The position numbers and the translations under genes were made by a program. This document shows, piece by piece, positions 32,164 through 43,949 of a DNA stretch of 64,000 nt. The stretch's first letter is position 1. Each line of letters starts with the position of its first letter. The notes beneath the pieces are model-generated. The model did not search any database, was not told the DNA's origin, and worked only from the letters and a program-made list of their open reading frames with translations. Origin of the DNA: Raffaelea ambrosiae (Eukaryota; Ascomycota; Sordariomycetes; Ophiostomatales; Ophiostomataceae). The DNA is taken from positions 2,058,939 to 2,122,938 of the forward strand of contig PCDI01000001.1 of assembly GCA_002778195.1 (NCBI GenBank), read 5' to 3'.

Positions 32164-33663
32164 CTACAGACAGATGGAGGCCGTCTCGTTGGAGTAGATG
32201 CAGGTCAACAGCCGGTTGCAGACGGTCGGGCCCGCAGAGCCCTCACCGCCACACTGGCCGTACTGGCCAACGGTCAGACGGTCGATGATGCGCTCGCTGG
32301 CCAGCTCGGCCATGGCCTCGTACAGGAACGTAGGGTTCGACGTCGTCGGGGCCGGGCTGAGCGAGCCGTCGACGACAAACAGGTTGTCCGTGCCGTAGAC
32401 CCGGGCATCGACGTCGACGCAGGCGCCATCGCCGTGCTGGGTGCCGTCCCGCGTGCCCACCGTGCAAGAGCTACCCAGTCTTGCGAAGCGTGTCAGACTG
32501 AGAAAAACAAAAAAAAAACAAAAAAGAAAAGAAAAGAAAAGAAAGCCACGAGTGCGAGCAACAAGTACGGGGATCAACGTACGGTTGTTGGTCTGGTTGG
32601 CGTTCTGGCTGAGCCAGGAGCGGTAGGACGCCAGACTGCCGCCCGGGGCGGGATCGGTCACGGTGAGCCCGGGGTACTGGCTCGCGCCGTCGGCGAAGCG
32701 CAGCGTGCCGCTTGTGCGGTTGAGGGCGACGCGGCCGCGACTGAGCGCGCCCTCGTTCAGGTTGAACTGGCAGGTGAAGGCGCCGCTCGCCGCGGACGGC
32801 GCCGAGCAGAGGATCTGCGCCACCATGTACTGGCCCGGGTCCTGGGGGGAGGGCTCCTCCATCCAGCCGCCCGGAATGCGCGGCACCACCGTCAGCGGGC
32901 CGGCGCGCTGGGCGAAGAGCAGATCGGCGTCGGCCTGCACGTAGTCGCTGCCGTCGTAGAAGCCCGAGATTTTGTACAAGGGCAGCGCGGCCGGGTCCGC
33001 ATAGGTGAAACTGACCAGGCCGGTCGGGTTGTCGTGCAGGTTGGCGCCGACGGCGTGGTTAACAATCCAGTCCTGCGGCTGCCGGAAGGGCGTGTAGCCG
33101 ATGGCGGCCGCGGTGGTCAGCTCGGACGTGGGCCCGATGCCCGAGGCAAAGAGCAGCGCCGGCGTGTTCCAGACGCCGGCGGAGAGAACACGTTCTTGGC
33201 GCGGAGGACGGTTCCTTTGACGTAGACGCCGGTGATGCGGCTCCCGGTCCGCTCGACGCGCGTCACGGAGCTGTACAGCCGGAGCAGTAGTTGACCGTGC
33301 TGGGGTACAGGTAGTAGGCCATCCCGTCGTGAAGCGTCAGGGCATTGTTCGGATAGCGGCTCTGCGTCCAGTCGGGAATCTCGCGGTTGCCGTCTCGCCA
33401 CAGCATCGGGCCACCGTGCTCCAGCAGCAGCTTGTTCAGTCCGGCTTCTGCAAACTTGGTCGCCGACACAATGCCCCGGGGCCGCCGCCAACGACAATAA
33501 TGTCACTTTTGCGGGTTAGCAGCCTCGAAGCATATATCACTTGGTGACCTCTCAGTAGGGATATGGTACGTTACTATTCCGGATCTGTCGTGGCGGTCGA
33601 CACAGCCGTCAACATGCCCAGCACCGTGGCCCATGCCAGGGCCGTGCTCTTAGCGGAGGACAT
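32164..33663 (-). pseudogene. GMC oxidoreductase, cellobiose-dehydrogenase-like, decayed
   Basis: The minus strand starts with a signal peptide (MSSAKSTALAWATVLGM) followed at once by a TAG. It then gives DIIVVGGGPGA (FAD motif), and in another frame KFAEAGLNKLLLEHGGPMLW. In further frames come VTRVERTGSRITGVYVKG, TPALLFASGIGPTSEL and a long C-terminal part with GSSCTVGT and YGTDNLFVVDGS. The end YGQCGG, GPTVC, TCIYSNETASICL is a CBM1 cellulose-binding module. This order matches the flavin domain of cellobiose dehydrogenase, which is secreted and feeds electrons to lytic polysaccharide monooxygenases. Defects are a stop after the signal peptide, a frameshift inside GGGPG, loss of roughly the first half of the flavin domain after CSGC, a one-base loss at NVFSAG, and no haem domain. 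An intron at about 32588-32480 still fits GT-AG. Confidence 0.8.
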
Positions 33664-35254
33664 GATGGTTGACTTTGAGGCGGCAAACCTAAGCAGGTTT
33701 ACTGGGGGCAACACGTTCCTTTCACCTCCGCAAGACAAATCGCCAGTATTGCTCCGTAAGCTGGCTTATATACTGGGGTATCACATTGCTGACATGTGGA
33801 ACAAGCAACCCCGTATCCTAGTGCGCTGTCCCATAAGCATTACGAATGGTTCAGCGAGGTGGAATGGTGGGTAAATAAGTGGTTCTCGACTAAACAGCTG
33901 AGAGGGAGCTCTTCAAGTCTCTCTGAGCTTATTCGCCACAAGGATCGTTTCTCGATGCGAGAGGCCTCATGTTCGCATCATGCGATGCGTCCCACAAATA
34001 TGACAGGCCAAGCTGAGCATCTATGAAACATGCAGTTGACACCGGTTCTCGCCCAGTTTTCCTCGGGACGAGGGCGGGACCTGTGGAGGGATTTTCCATC
34101 TGATAACAACAAGCATTGTACTGCCACTACCAGAGATCAGGGAAATTTAGTCTTAATTCGGGACGGGAGGTAGGGTTGACCGCCCCATTCCGGAGTCGCG
34201 TGGCTGCTCACGGTGAAACTTGAGCCAGGACGGGACCCTCGTTTTTTTTTTTTTTTCTGGAACAAAATCTCAATATCACTGGTTCTCGTTGCCTCCGAGC
34301 CCTTCACTAATATGACTCTGTGGCCAAAACTACATGCACTCTACATTTTATTATCATGGCCTCTTAAACTGGCACCTTGCCACAGAAAACCAGTAGAGGC
34401 CACTGGCTGGCAGAAAGTCACAAAGCATGACGAAAAATTGCACCCCAGTCTCTGTTCCAGATAGACCGGCCAAAGACGACGAGAAATACCGGGGAAGACC
34501 ACTGTCCTGGTGCTTACTTGATACCACCTCGAAGAACAGAAGGATGGATGGGTTTGGGTGTGGGCTCAAAGGGTATTAGTAAAGATGTGACCACACGTTT
34601 GTTCGGACGATGACACAGTTTCCACCTTTGGTTGGAAGTAAATGTTTATGTGACGTCACTCTTTCTTCGTTTTGTGCGATACCCAGCAACTTATGTGTTA
34701 CTCGATAACTCACGCCAGCTTCACTACTTAAAAAGATATCCAAGCTCTAATTCAAAAGACATACAAACCTTAAAGCATTTCGCTAAAACAGTTTGGCGTA
34801 AAACAAAACGCCGGCGTAACACAAAGAAGAAAAGGAAGACGTCCCCTGCTTGTGGACGACTTTCAGCAAACCACGTAGACAGCGGGACATGGGATTATTA
34901 ACCGCTGCAGTAGGAAAGCAATTTAGATTGCTTTTCAATTCGTACAGTGGTGTAGATGCTGAATACGGCTGAACGGAATACGGCAGACTGTTCATTCTGT
35001 GAGTCAATATAAATATCCATGTCCCGTCTTAAAAGGCGTCTGCCGTTGACTGCAAGTTGGGCCCGAAGTAGATGCGGTAATGCATGTAGATCACACTGAA
35101 CAAGTATCGAAATGCCGAGGTCGTGCTGTTGCTGTTGCTGCTGCTGTCGTCCGAGTCTGTTGTCTTCATTGGGTTGACTCGGACTATGAACTGGTTTACT
35201 GACAGGGCGACCCCCCCCCCCCCCCCCCCTTTTTTCCCTTCTTTTTCCTTCTTT
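33664..35254. other. Intergenic, no gene supported
   Basis: 1.6 kb with mixed composition. T14 at 34242-34255 and C19 at 35211-35229 are the only marked features. Short open frames have no motifs. Confidence 0.5.
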
Positions 35255-38200
35255 TTACTGCACATCCGGCCAGCATCTCTGCACACCTCCCTGCTCCACC
35301 ACCAGCGCCACCCGCGCCCCAAACTCTAGCGGATCCCCCTCGTACACGACAAACTCCCGCGTGTCGTCCACGGCAAGCCCAAACATCCTCCGCGTATTGC
35401 TGCTCACCATGGCCACGGCCGTGCGCCGCGCTTCGTCTCTGCTGTCCTGGTCATGGTCTCTTCCTTCGCCCACCCCCCGCGACCGCATCAGCCACGCCGC
35501 CTCCCACAGCGCATTCGGCACCCACCGGTCGCGGTGGTCCCAGTTGCCGAGGCCCACGGTCACGCCGGCGTCTAGCAAGATGTCGGCGTTGCGCTTGTCG
35601 GTCAGCGGCGGGCCGGGCAGGCAGTTGCGGACCTCCCAGGTGAGCTGGCTGCACTGCCAGGGGGCGAGCAGGACGGGCACGCGGGCGGCGGCGAGCTGGG
35701 AGGCGAGCAGGTAGGCCTCTCCGCCGCCAAAGATGATGGGGCGGAGGGCGGGCAGGTCGTTGGCCTGGAGGGCGAGGATCTTGGCGATGATGTCCTTGTT
35801 GTCGGTGCGGACGACGAGGGGGAGGGAGCCGTTGGCGACGAGGGGGTAGACAGGGTGGGCGTGAGGCGGTGAGGAGGTCAGGAGGTCGCGCAGGAGGGCG
35901 AGCTGGGACGAGATGGTGGGGTGATGGGGGGCTGGCAGAGACGAGGAAGAAAAATAAGATTTAGCTATCCGTTCCGTTCCGGCTTACGTGACTCGACACG
36001 CACTCACTCTTTCCCTCTTCGCCAATGCTGACCTGAAGGCCGACGGCGGGACTGATGATGGCACCGGCATCGAGGGCTATGACAAGTTAGCAAGTGTACC
36101 TTGGCCCCTCCCTCGTTTGATTTCCTTCTTTTCTTTCTTTGCTTACCATGAGCTGCTCCTGGACGAAAGGCTGTGCTGATGCCGTTGATGAACCCTTTGC
36201 TGGCAGGAGCCGTGATCAGCGTGGTGACGCCGCGGCGGTGGTCGAATGCGAGGTGATGGTCGCCAAACTGCAGACCGTCGACGGCAGCGACCACATGCTT
36301 GACATCGTCGCCGGACAAGAAGCCGTCTTGGGTGGAAGGCTCCTCGACCATTTCTGTCAGTCCGTGGGTGCGAGTCACCATGGTGATGCCCTTTCAAAAA
36401 AAAAAAGAGAAAAAAGAAAAAGAAAGGAAAAAAAAGTTAGTGATGAAGGGGGGTAGCAACAAGTGTTGTAGCATGAGACAGGAGACATCCTACCGGAAGA
36501 AGATGGCCGTTTTCCAACTCAATGACCGAAACACCCTCGCGGATGGCCTTGCTGGCCAGAGATGAACACGACGCAGTCCCCACACACTGGAGGATGCCAT
36601 CCCGGACCACGGCCACGGTTCCGTTGTGATCACCTGCAGCGACACCATCACCACCACCACCAGCAGCTGCTGGCCACTGCCATCCCTCGAGAAAGCTCGA
36701 CTGCACGCCCTTTAGCACGACGTCCTTTTGTCCTTTGGCGCAGACCTTGCTGATCTCGCTGTTCTCGTTCTCGCCGTTCTCGCCGTTCTCGCCGCCATTC
36801 TTGGCCTCTCCTCCTCCCTCCCTCTTCTCCTCCTCAGACCCCCCCTTCGGCACCCGGCTCGCCGGCGCCGGCGCATACACCTGCTGCCGCGCCAGGCTCT
36901 GCCGCCACAGCGCCTCCGACGCCCGCACCACCGGCTCCCCGTCAATCACCACCTCCAGCGGCGTCGTCCCCAGAGACAGCGGGTGCGCGTCCCACACCAC
37001 CACGTCCCCGTCGTACCCGGCCCGCACCCACCCGATCCGGTTGTCCACCCCCATCGTCGCCGCCGGCACCGACAGCAGCGACGCCATCGCCAGGTCCTCG
37101 GCCAGCCCAAAGTGGTGGCCGATCTGGGCCTCGTACGCCAGGAACTGGCCGTGCTTGGCCGGGTGGTCGGTGGTGAGGGCGATGGGGATGCCGCTGCCGC
37201 TGCCATTGTAAAAGGTCGAAGCACGGCGGAGCATGTGCCAGCTGTAGCGGTAGTTTTCGTTTTTGAAGCCGCCCTCGTCGGAGAAGGCGGCGAGGACGGT
37301 GCCGCGGCGGCGGATCTCGTCCAGCATCTCGTGGGCCTGGGTGATGTGGTGCAGGGCGGTGATGCGGTAGCCGAACTCGTCCGCGTGGTCGTACTGGGCG
37401 AAGACGTCCTGGGGGAGGTAGCAGTGCACGTGGACGAGCAGGTCGCCGCGCAGGAGGTCGACGAGGGTCTGGTCTCGGAGGGATGTGGGGTAGGGGGGCA
37501 GGGAAGACGGGGCGACGGCGGCCCCCCCCCCCTCCACCATCCGGCACCACCCATCCTGCTCCTCCCGGACACGCCGCGCCGCCTCCAGCGCAAACCGCAG
37601 AAACCCCGACTCGCCCTCCCGCGACACCGGCCCGCCCGCCCGTCCCCGGAACATGCCCTTGGTGTTCTCGCCGCAGGCCATCTTGAGGTGGCGGAACGGC
37701 TTCGGGCTGGCCCCGCCGCTGGTCGAGTCCAGCTGCTGCGCCCACACCGACGTCGTCGACCGGTGCTTCACCACCATGCCCTCGCCCGACACCAGGTTCA
37801 TCGCCCCCGTCAGCACCAGCGACGTCGTCGTGCCGCCGCTGGCCACGATCCGGATGCCGGCGTCGCCGACCTTGAACCCGTCCACGGCCCGGGCCCACGG
37901 CGTCACCGGCGACGAGCTCTCGGTGACGTCCTCGTTGGCCCAGAGCTGCGGCTCCTGGCGGAGGCCGACGTGGGAGTGGAGGTCGATGAGGCCCGGCGAG
38001 AGGTAGCGGCCGGCCAGGTCGAACGTCTGGCGGCTGCCGATGCAGGCTGCCGTTGCAGCGGCTGCGGCTTCGCCCCCTTCTACACCAATATAGGCCATCA
38101 TGCCGTCCTGCAGGACAACCGTCTGGCCCGGCGCAATGCCCCCGTCGCCCTGGATCACCGTGGCATTGCGGTAGATCCGGCACGGCGCCGTGGTGTTGCG

Positions 38201-38524
38201 GGCCGCCAGTCTCCGCGACGCCAGCGAGTAGTCCGTCACGGGCCGCTGCCGGTTCAGGGCACACTGCCGCAGCCCCTCGTCGAGCTGGGCCTGGGTGATG
38301 CCAGATGCTGCTGCGGCTGGCGCGCGAGCTACAGGGGGCGACAGAGGCTGCGGCGGCTGCGGCGGCTGCGGCAGGAAACTCGGCGACCAGAGTGAGGCCA
38401 GGCCGCCCAGAGCCACGGCACAGAGAACCGCATTCCGGACGGAAGACTTTTTGGCCGTTGCCGTCCACGAAGGCGGCGCACTGCTGCCAGTGGGAGGCTG
38501 GTAGGTATCAAAAGGTTTGCCCAT
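35255..38524 (-). CDS. Membrane-anchored amidohydrolase-superfamily protein
   Basis: Four exons (38524-36494, 36390-36147, 36076-36008, 35931-35255) give 1006 residues. A single membrane span lies at about residues 32-48 after a short basic tail, so the catalytic part probably faces the lumen or outside. The metal-binding HSH of PGLIDLHSHVG is at residues 183-185. Later metal-site segments include VHVHCY, ALHHITQ and ALTTDHPAKHG. The segment GDVVVWDAHPLS is the usual re-entry into the beta-sandwich domain. The family hydrolyses C-N bonds in amides, imidazolones or cyclic ureas; the imidazolonepropionase-like subgroup fits best. The C-terminal third contains low-complexity Gly-Glu-Asn repeats (about 600-640) and then a second open region with LPALRPIIFGGGEAYLL and VTVGLGNWDHRDRW. 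The splice at GHLLP-GITMVTRTHG is supported by frame and consensus. Confidence 0.8.
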
Positions 38525-38629
38525 CGTTTTGATTTAGGGGAGAGGGTTTGAGGATCTGGATAGATCCAGAAAAAATATAAAAAAAAAAAAGAAAAAAAAA
38601 AAAAAAAGTGTGAAGAAAGAAAAAAAAGA

Positions 38630-38671
<42 letters not shown>

Positions 38672-39332
38672 AGAGAGATGTTCTTCCCTATTCTTTACTC
38701 TTCCTGGGTCCAAATTCTTGTACTCAATTTTCTACAACAAGTTCCCACCCTCTCACTACTATTACTCCCTCTGGTTCTGACCTCCGCAGTTTTGTCGATG
38801 CCGTTCTGCCAATGACAAGCTTCCCCCCCCCTCTTCCCAATCCTCCCCACCCACTGATACCGCTTATTTCCAAATTAGGCAGTTTTTGGTAAGCGACGAC
38901 TGGGCTGCATTGCATTTGCCGATAATCACGCCAGGTAGGGGGAAACTATTGGGAACAAGGATTGGCAAAAGAAGATAAAATACAAGTAAAATAAAAATAA
39001 AAATAAAAAAACACTGATAGATATTGCAGATGATATCTGCTTGTATAGATATACCCGGGTGTCGGACAGGATTACCAGAGTTTGCTTGAAAAAAAGATGC
39101 GATCAATGTTTCCTTAGCTAATCAATATCTTGCGGCAGCCTCACTCTGACGTAGGGATGAGTAAAACCGTGTCTTGATAAGAACAGGATGTATTGAAATA
39201 AAGTTACAAGCCAGCATTGATTCCTGACCACGGCGAATAGCGAGCTTGCGGTAGAAACGTGTCATTTTTATCCCTCTAGAGCTTCATCCCGTAAACTATC
39301 CCGCTGTCCTTTTCTTTTTTCTTCGTCCATTT
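38525..39332. repeat. Intergenic with long poly(A)/purine tract
   Basis: About 38575-38680 is almost pure A with scattered G, immediately upstream of the amidohydrolase start. The remainder (to 39332) is AT-rich and holds the 3' ends of two minus-strand genes' surroundings. No coding motif. Confidence 0.6.
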
Positions 39333-42300
39333 TCAAGTACTATCGACCCCCAGCTTCCTCAGCGCCTCCGCGCTCCACTCGCTCCCCCGGCCGTGTTCAA
39401 TACTCTGGTCCACCATTTGCTTGAACCGTGTTGCCCCCCCTCCCTGCTGGTGGTACAGCGCCGTCGGTAGCCCCATCTCCGACACTCTCCCCTGATCCAT
39501 CACCACCACTCGGTCGTAGTCCATAATCGTTGAGAGCCGGTGCACAATCGCAATCACCGTATGGCCGCGAAACAAGGTCGAGTGCAGGGCCTCCTGGATG
39601 GCCGCCTCCGTGCAGTAGTCAATGGACGCTGTGGCTTCGTCCAGAATCAGCACGCGCGAGTTGCGCACCGCGGCGCGGGCCAGGCTGAGCATCTGGCGTT
39701 GGCCGACGGAGAAATTGCCGCCGCCGGGGGCAACCGGAGTGTCGAGGGAAAGAGACGACGAAGAAGCCGATGAAGAAGGCATTGTTGCTGTCCCCCATGC
39801 CGACCCCTCCCCCACCGCCGCACATGCCTGCAGCGCCTCTTGAAGCTGCGCCTCCGAGGCTTCTCCGGTCGGATCCAGGTTGAAGCGCACATCGCCTCCA
39901 AACAGCACTGGCTCCTGGGGAATCATGGTCACCTGTCCGCGCAGTGTGCGCAGCGGCACTTGCGCCACGTCCCGTCCGTCGATGCAGATGGTGCCCTGCG
40001 TCGCCTGGGCGAAGCGCAGCAGCGACAGAGCCAGCGTGGACTTGCCGCTGCCGGTGCGGCCCACAATGGCAACGCGCTCACCGGGCATCACGTCCAGCGA
40101 TACATCTCGGAGAATATCGGGCCCGTCGGCATCGTACCTGATAGTGACGTGCTTGAACTGGACACGTCCATCGGATGGCCAGCGCTGGAGATGGAGGGGC
40201 GCTGCTGAAAGCAGAGGTTGCTCCTCCTCGTCGTCCAGACGAAGAAGCTCTCTACCCCCGTCGTTTCGAGCGACCCGCAACTCCTCCTCCCGCGGCAGTG
40301 ATGCATATTCACGCACCCGATAGAAGCTGTTGAGCTCTGCCTCCAGCTCGTTCATGCTGCGCACCATGGTCAGTATCGTCTGCCCCAGCCCAATGGCGCT
40401 CGTCAGCGAAAACCCCAGACGGCCTGCTGCCACGTTGTCGGCGGTGTTGCTGTACGATGGCGACACTGCCAAGAGTCCTGTGGCCAGCGCAATGACGGCT
40501 GCGCAGCCATCGGCGCGGACAGAAATCCATCGGTTGAGGTTGTATTGATTCTCGGATGCGCGAGAAAAGACGCGGATGCGTCTGGCGAGATCGTCCGAGA
40601 AGGCTTGCTGGACCGTAGTCAGCCTGCTGTCGCCTCCGCCCGCCCGGATGACCGCCTGTCCGCTCAATCCCTCGAGGAGGAACGAAAATATGGGCGACTG
40701 CGCCGCTGACTGCAAAGCTTTGACCGACAGCTGCGTCCGTGTGTACATTTCTGCACACACGAGACCCACGGCGCACACCAGGGCCGCCGGGACGGCAAAA
40801 ACGGGCATAATGGCGCCGATGGCTGTCAGACGCAGAACGAAGCGGAAGGCGTTGTCGATGGAAATGCGTAGAAAGTCGACGACAATGCAGTCCAACGAAA
40901 ACATGTCGCGTGAGAAGCGGTTAAGAAACTGACCCGCCGGGTTACGGTCGTACCAGCCGACGGCGACGCCCAGGGCCGCGGCCACGAGGTTGGCGTGGAG
41001 CGTGTGGGCAGCCGTCCAGGCACCCCACTGGAGGTAGGACTGGGTGGCCAGAGAAGCCACGAGAAAGGCGAGGAGGAGGCCACCGTAGACGGTCACATAG
41101 TAGGCCGTGTTGGCCCGTTCGTCCTCGGAATGGCCAACCCACTCAGAAAGCCACATGGGCAGGGAAAAGAAGGCGAGCTGGAGAACGAGACACAAGGCCA
41201 CAGCCGCGAGGGCGCGGGCATGGCCGCCAAAGAAGAGCATGTACTGGTAGAAGAGACTGCGCGGGTTGCGTTTCTGCCCTTCGACCTCGCGGTTGGTGCG
41301 TGCTTCAATGGCCTTTGTGTGCCGGTGTTGTTGTTGGTAGAGGAGAGAGGGTTGGTCTCTTTTGCCAACCATTTGTGCGTCCTCGGACACGAGAGACTGG
41401 TAAAATGCAGCTAGACTGTCATCCTCTTCCCCCTCGGAAGTGCAATGGTGATGGTTGGTCCCGTCTTGGTTGGTCTCGGTGACCCGATTCCGACTCATGG
41501 ACGTGACATGCCCGTGGGCCAACTCAATTACAAGGTGTGCTGCCCTCTTGGCTGCTTGGAATTGTGTGGCCAACACAACAGTTCGTCCTTGCAGGACCGT
41601 CTTGTCGCAAAAAGCGTGCTCCCAGATATGGCGCTGCGTGGACGCATCGAGCGCCGAGAACACGTCGTCCAGCACAACCAGAGAGGACGGCGCATACAGG
41701 GCCCGAGCCAGACAGACGCGCTGTCGTTGCCCACCCGATAGATTGCTGCCATTGGGACCCACGTCCGTCAGATCGCCCTGCGGAAGCTGTGCCAGGTCCG
41801 GCACGAGGCCACAAGAAAAGACGACGCGGCTGTATCGCCGGGGATCCCAGTCGTGGATGAGCAGAATATTGGCCCGGATGGTGTCGTGGGTGAGCCAGGG
41901 TGTCTGCGATGCAAACGATACCATCTTGGGGCACGTCACGGCGCCTTTCTCGAGAACTGTCTCCCCCAGAAGAGAGAGCAGTAGAGTGGTCTTGCCGCTG
42001 CCTGATGCACCAGCCACCACATTGAGATGTCCGGGGACAAAGACACAGTCATCTCCAATATGCAGACGGAAGGATGCAGGTGCCAGCGCCCGTCGGAACA
42101 CGGCATTCTCTCGAAACGCCGGTGGACCTCGCAGCGGTGCCTGAATCTCGGGGGTGCCGTGCATGTAGGCGTCGATGCGGCCAAAAGCCACGCGAGCTTG
42201 CGCATAGAATCGCGTGACGTTGGCCATCCACACAAATTGAAGTCGCAGCGCCTCGGTGATGGACACGGCCGTAAATGCTTTGGCCGCAGTGAGTGGGTGG

Positions 42301-43949
42301 CCGCACAGCAGGGAATAGGTGGCAAAAAGCAGGAACAGGGCAAGCAGCGGCACAAAGTCACCCATGACCCCGATGGCTACGGAGGATATGTTGCGTCTCC
42401 AGATGGAGTGCTCTTCCCTGGCGCGTTCGCCGTGGAGACGGGCTGCCATGATGGGCTCCCATCCAAGGTACTTGATGTTGCGAATGGCGGCCAGGTACTC
42501 GGAGATGGCAGCAAGACGGCGGTCGGTGCTGCGCATGAGTTTGCGGTGGAAGTGCGATACGACACGCGAGAGCACACCTGCAAGGGGGAACGAGAGAAGC
42601 AGGGTGCCCAGGGCCACGAGTGCCAGAGGGCCGAAGAGGGTGTACAGAAAAGCAAAGCCAATGCAGATCTGGATGGGACTGGAGGTGCACACGAGAATGA
42701 AATCGCGAGATGTGCAGATGGCATCGACATCAAAGGCAACGAGCGTTGTCAAATTGTCGGATTTGTCTTTTTTGCTCGAGAGTTTCGAGTTGGCCGAGTT
42801 GGTCGAGTTGGTCGGCAGAGGTTTGTCGATTGGCTTCTCCTCTGGCGAAAACTCCGTCTCGTAGCAGCGACAAGCTTTTGCATAAAGCTCCTGCGTGAGA
42901 CACATCTTGACGCGAACCATCAGTCGCGTGCTGGAAAATATGTACTGCTGGTAGGCCCCGGAACGCAGGACAGGCCCGGCAAACAACAAGGCCACCCACA
43001 CCCACGGGCGGATCACGGATGCTGCTGGGTCTTGGAAATGATGCAGCAGCTTGTAGAGAGCCAAGGGTGCAATGTACTCGACAATTGCGGTGAGCGCTGC
43101 AAATAGAACCATGGCGCCAATATTCTTGCGCAGCGTGTAGGCTAGCGTCATGGCCGTGGTGTGGAAACGTGTGCGGGCAGCCATGATGCGTTCTTTCCAA
43201 ATCAGTGGCTCGTCGTACTCTGGCAGTGGGAGGAGATCCTCGAAAACGAGTCGCCGACGCGTGCCAACGAGTACAAGATCGGTGAGCCAGCTATAAGATA
43301 GATAATATGAAAAGTATGAACAGGTTTGCTCGGGACTTGGCTCAGGACGTTCGCGTTGGGCCAGGCCAAAGGAGAGGGAGGGGGGTGTCCACTGCCGCGG
43401 CGAGACGAATGCCACGAGCAGAGAAAGCAGCGTAGAGCCGAATTTGAGTTGAAGCCAGATGCTGGGCTGCAGTTGGTGGCCATAGCTGTGGTCGTGGCTG
43501 TGGTCATGGCTCTGGCCACCGTCGGTAAACAAGATGGCTGGAGACAGTTGGACAAAAGCTACGACGGCCTCCAGCACGACCAAGATGTTGACGTGGTGCA
43601 GCAGGGAGGACCGGAGATCTGAAAACCGGGCAGAAAGTAGAGCCCGCGCCGTGTCCAAGAAGAAGACATATGCCAGAGCAGACGCCTCGAATCTGTCTGT
43701 AGAGTGGTCTAGACTGCAGCTGACGGCGGCAGACGTGGCCAAGAGTGTTCTTGTCAGAAGCTGGAGTAGGCTGTAGATGACTGGTGGACTCCTAGATGCT
43801 GTCGTTGCATCGTCATCGTCACTGCCACTGCCACTGCCACTGCCACTGTCCTCTTTGGCTTGTCCATGTTTGCATTGTCTTGAACAAAGCCAGGTGAATG
43901 AGAACAGCACCACGGCTGGCCATCCGAGGACCAAGAGAGTGAAATCCAT
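39333..43949 (-). CDS. ABCC-type (MRP) ABC transporter
   Basis: One exon, 1538 residues. The first ATG in frame gives MDFTLLVLGWPAVVLF; the frame has no earlier ATG before a stop. Order is N-terminal TMD0-like spans, TMD1, NBD1 (Walker A GASGSGKTT near residue 646, signature LSGGQRQRV near 736, Walker B LVVLDD near 757), TMD2, NBD2 (Walker A GRTGSGKST near 1296, signature FSVGQRQ near 1411, Walker B VLILDEATASID near 1432). NBD2 has a Ser-rich insert before its signature. Full-length ABCC proteins export conjugates, drugs and secondary metabolites at the plasma membrane or vacuole. The start codon may miss a short upstream exon, since relatives often have 15-30 residues before the (F)DFTLLF segment. 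The gene is divergent from the Zn2Cys6 regulator with a shared 780-base promoter region. Confidence 0.93.
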   Translation of the reverse strand: MDFTLLVLGWPAVVLFSFTWLCSRQCKHGQAKEDSGSGSGSGSDDDDATTASRSPPVIYSLLQLLTRTLLATSAAVSCSLDHSTDRFEASALAYVFFLDTARALLSARFSDLRSSLLHHVNILVVLEAVVAFVQLSPAILFTDGGQSHDHSHDHSYGHQLQPSIWLQLKFGSTLLSLLVAFVSPRQWTPPSLSFGLAQRERPEPSPEQTCSYFSYYLSYSWLTDLVLVGTRRRLVFEDLLPLPEYDEPLIWKERIMAARTRFHTTAMTLAYTLRKNIGAMVLFAALTAIVEYIAPLALYKLLHHFQDPAASVIRPWVWVALLFAGPVLRSGAYQQYIFSSTRLMVRVKMCLTQELYAKACRCYETEFSPEEKPIDKPLPTNSTNSANSKLSSKKDKSDNLTTLVAFDVDAICTSRDFILVCTSSPIQICIGFAFLYTLFGPLALVALGTLLLSFPLAGVLSRVVSHFHRKLMRSTDRRLAAISEYLAAIRNIKYLGWEPIMAARLHGERAREEHSIWRRNISSVAIGVMGDFVPLLALFLLFATYSLLCGHPLTAAKAFTAVSITEALRLQFVWMANVTRFYAQARVAFGRIDAYMHGTPEIQAPLRGPPAFRENAVFRRALAPASFRLHIGDDCVFVPGHLNVVAGASGSGKTTLLLSLLGETVLEKGAVTCPKMVSFASQTPWLTHDTIRANILLIHDWDPRRYSRVVFSCGLVPDLAQLPQGDLTDVGPNGSNLSGGQRQRVCLARALYAPSSLVVLDDVFSALDASTQRHIWEHAFCDKTVLQGRTVVLATQFQAAKRAAHLVIELAHGHVTSMSRNRVTETNQDGTNHHHCTSEGEEDDSLAAFYQSLVSEDAQMVGKRDQPSLLYQQQHRHTKAIEARTNREVEGQKRNPRSLFYQYMLFFGGHARALAAVALCLVLQLAFFSLPMWLSEWVGHSEDERANTAYYVTVYGGLLLAFLVASLATQSYLQWGAWTAAHTLHANLVAAALGVAVGWYDRNPAGQFLNRFSRDMFSLDCIVVDFLRISIDNAFRFVLRLTAIGAIMPVFAVPAALVCAVGLVCAEMYTRTQLSVKALQSAAQSPIFSFLLEGLSGQAVIRAGGGDSRLTTVQQAFSDDLARRIRVFSRASENQYNLNRWISVRADGCAAVIALATGLLAVSPSYSNTADNVAAGRLGFSLTSAIGLGQTILTMVRSMNELEAELNSFYRVREYASLPREEELRVARNDGGRELLRLDDEEEQPLLSAAPLHLQRWPSDGRVQFKHVTIRYDADGPDILRDVSLDVMPGERVAIVGRTGSGKSTLALSLLRFAQATQGTICIDGRDVAQVPLRTLRGQVTMIPQEPVLFGGDVRFNLDPTGEASEAQLQEALQACAAVGEGSAWGTATMPSSSASSSSLSLDTPVAPGGGNFSVGQRQMLSLARAAVRNSRVLILDEATASIDYCTEAAIQEALHSTLFRGHTVIAIVHRLSTIMDYDRVVVMDQGRVSEMGLPTALYHQQGGGATRFKQMVDQSIEHGRGSEWSAEALRKLGVDST

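Noticed and set aside
36728..38395. A 555-codon plus-strand open frame
   Set aside because: It is the complement of the amidohydrolase exon, rich in Arg/Pro/Val repeats that reflect GC-biased third positions, and has no domain motif.
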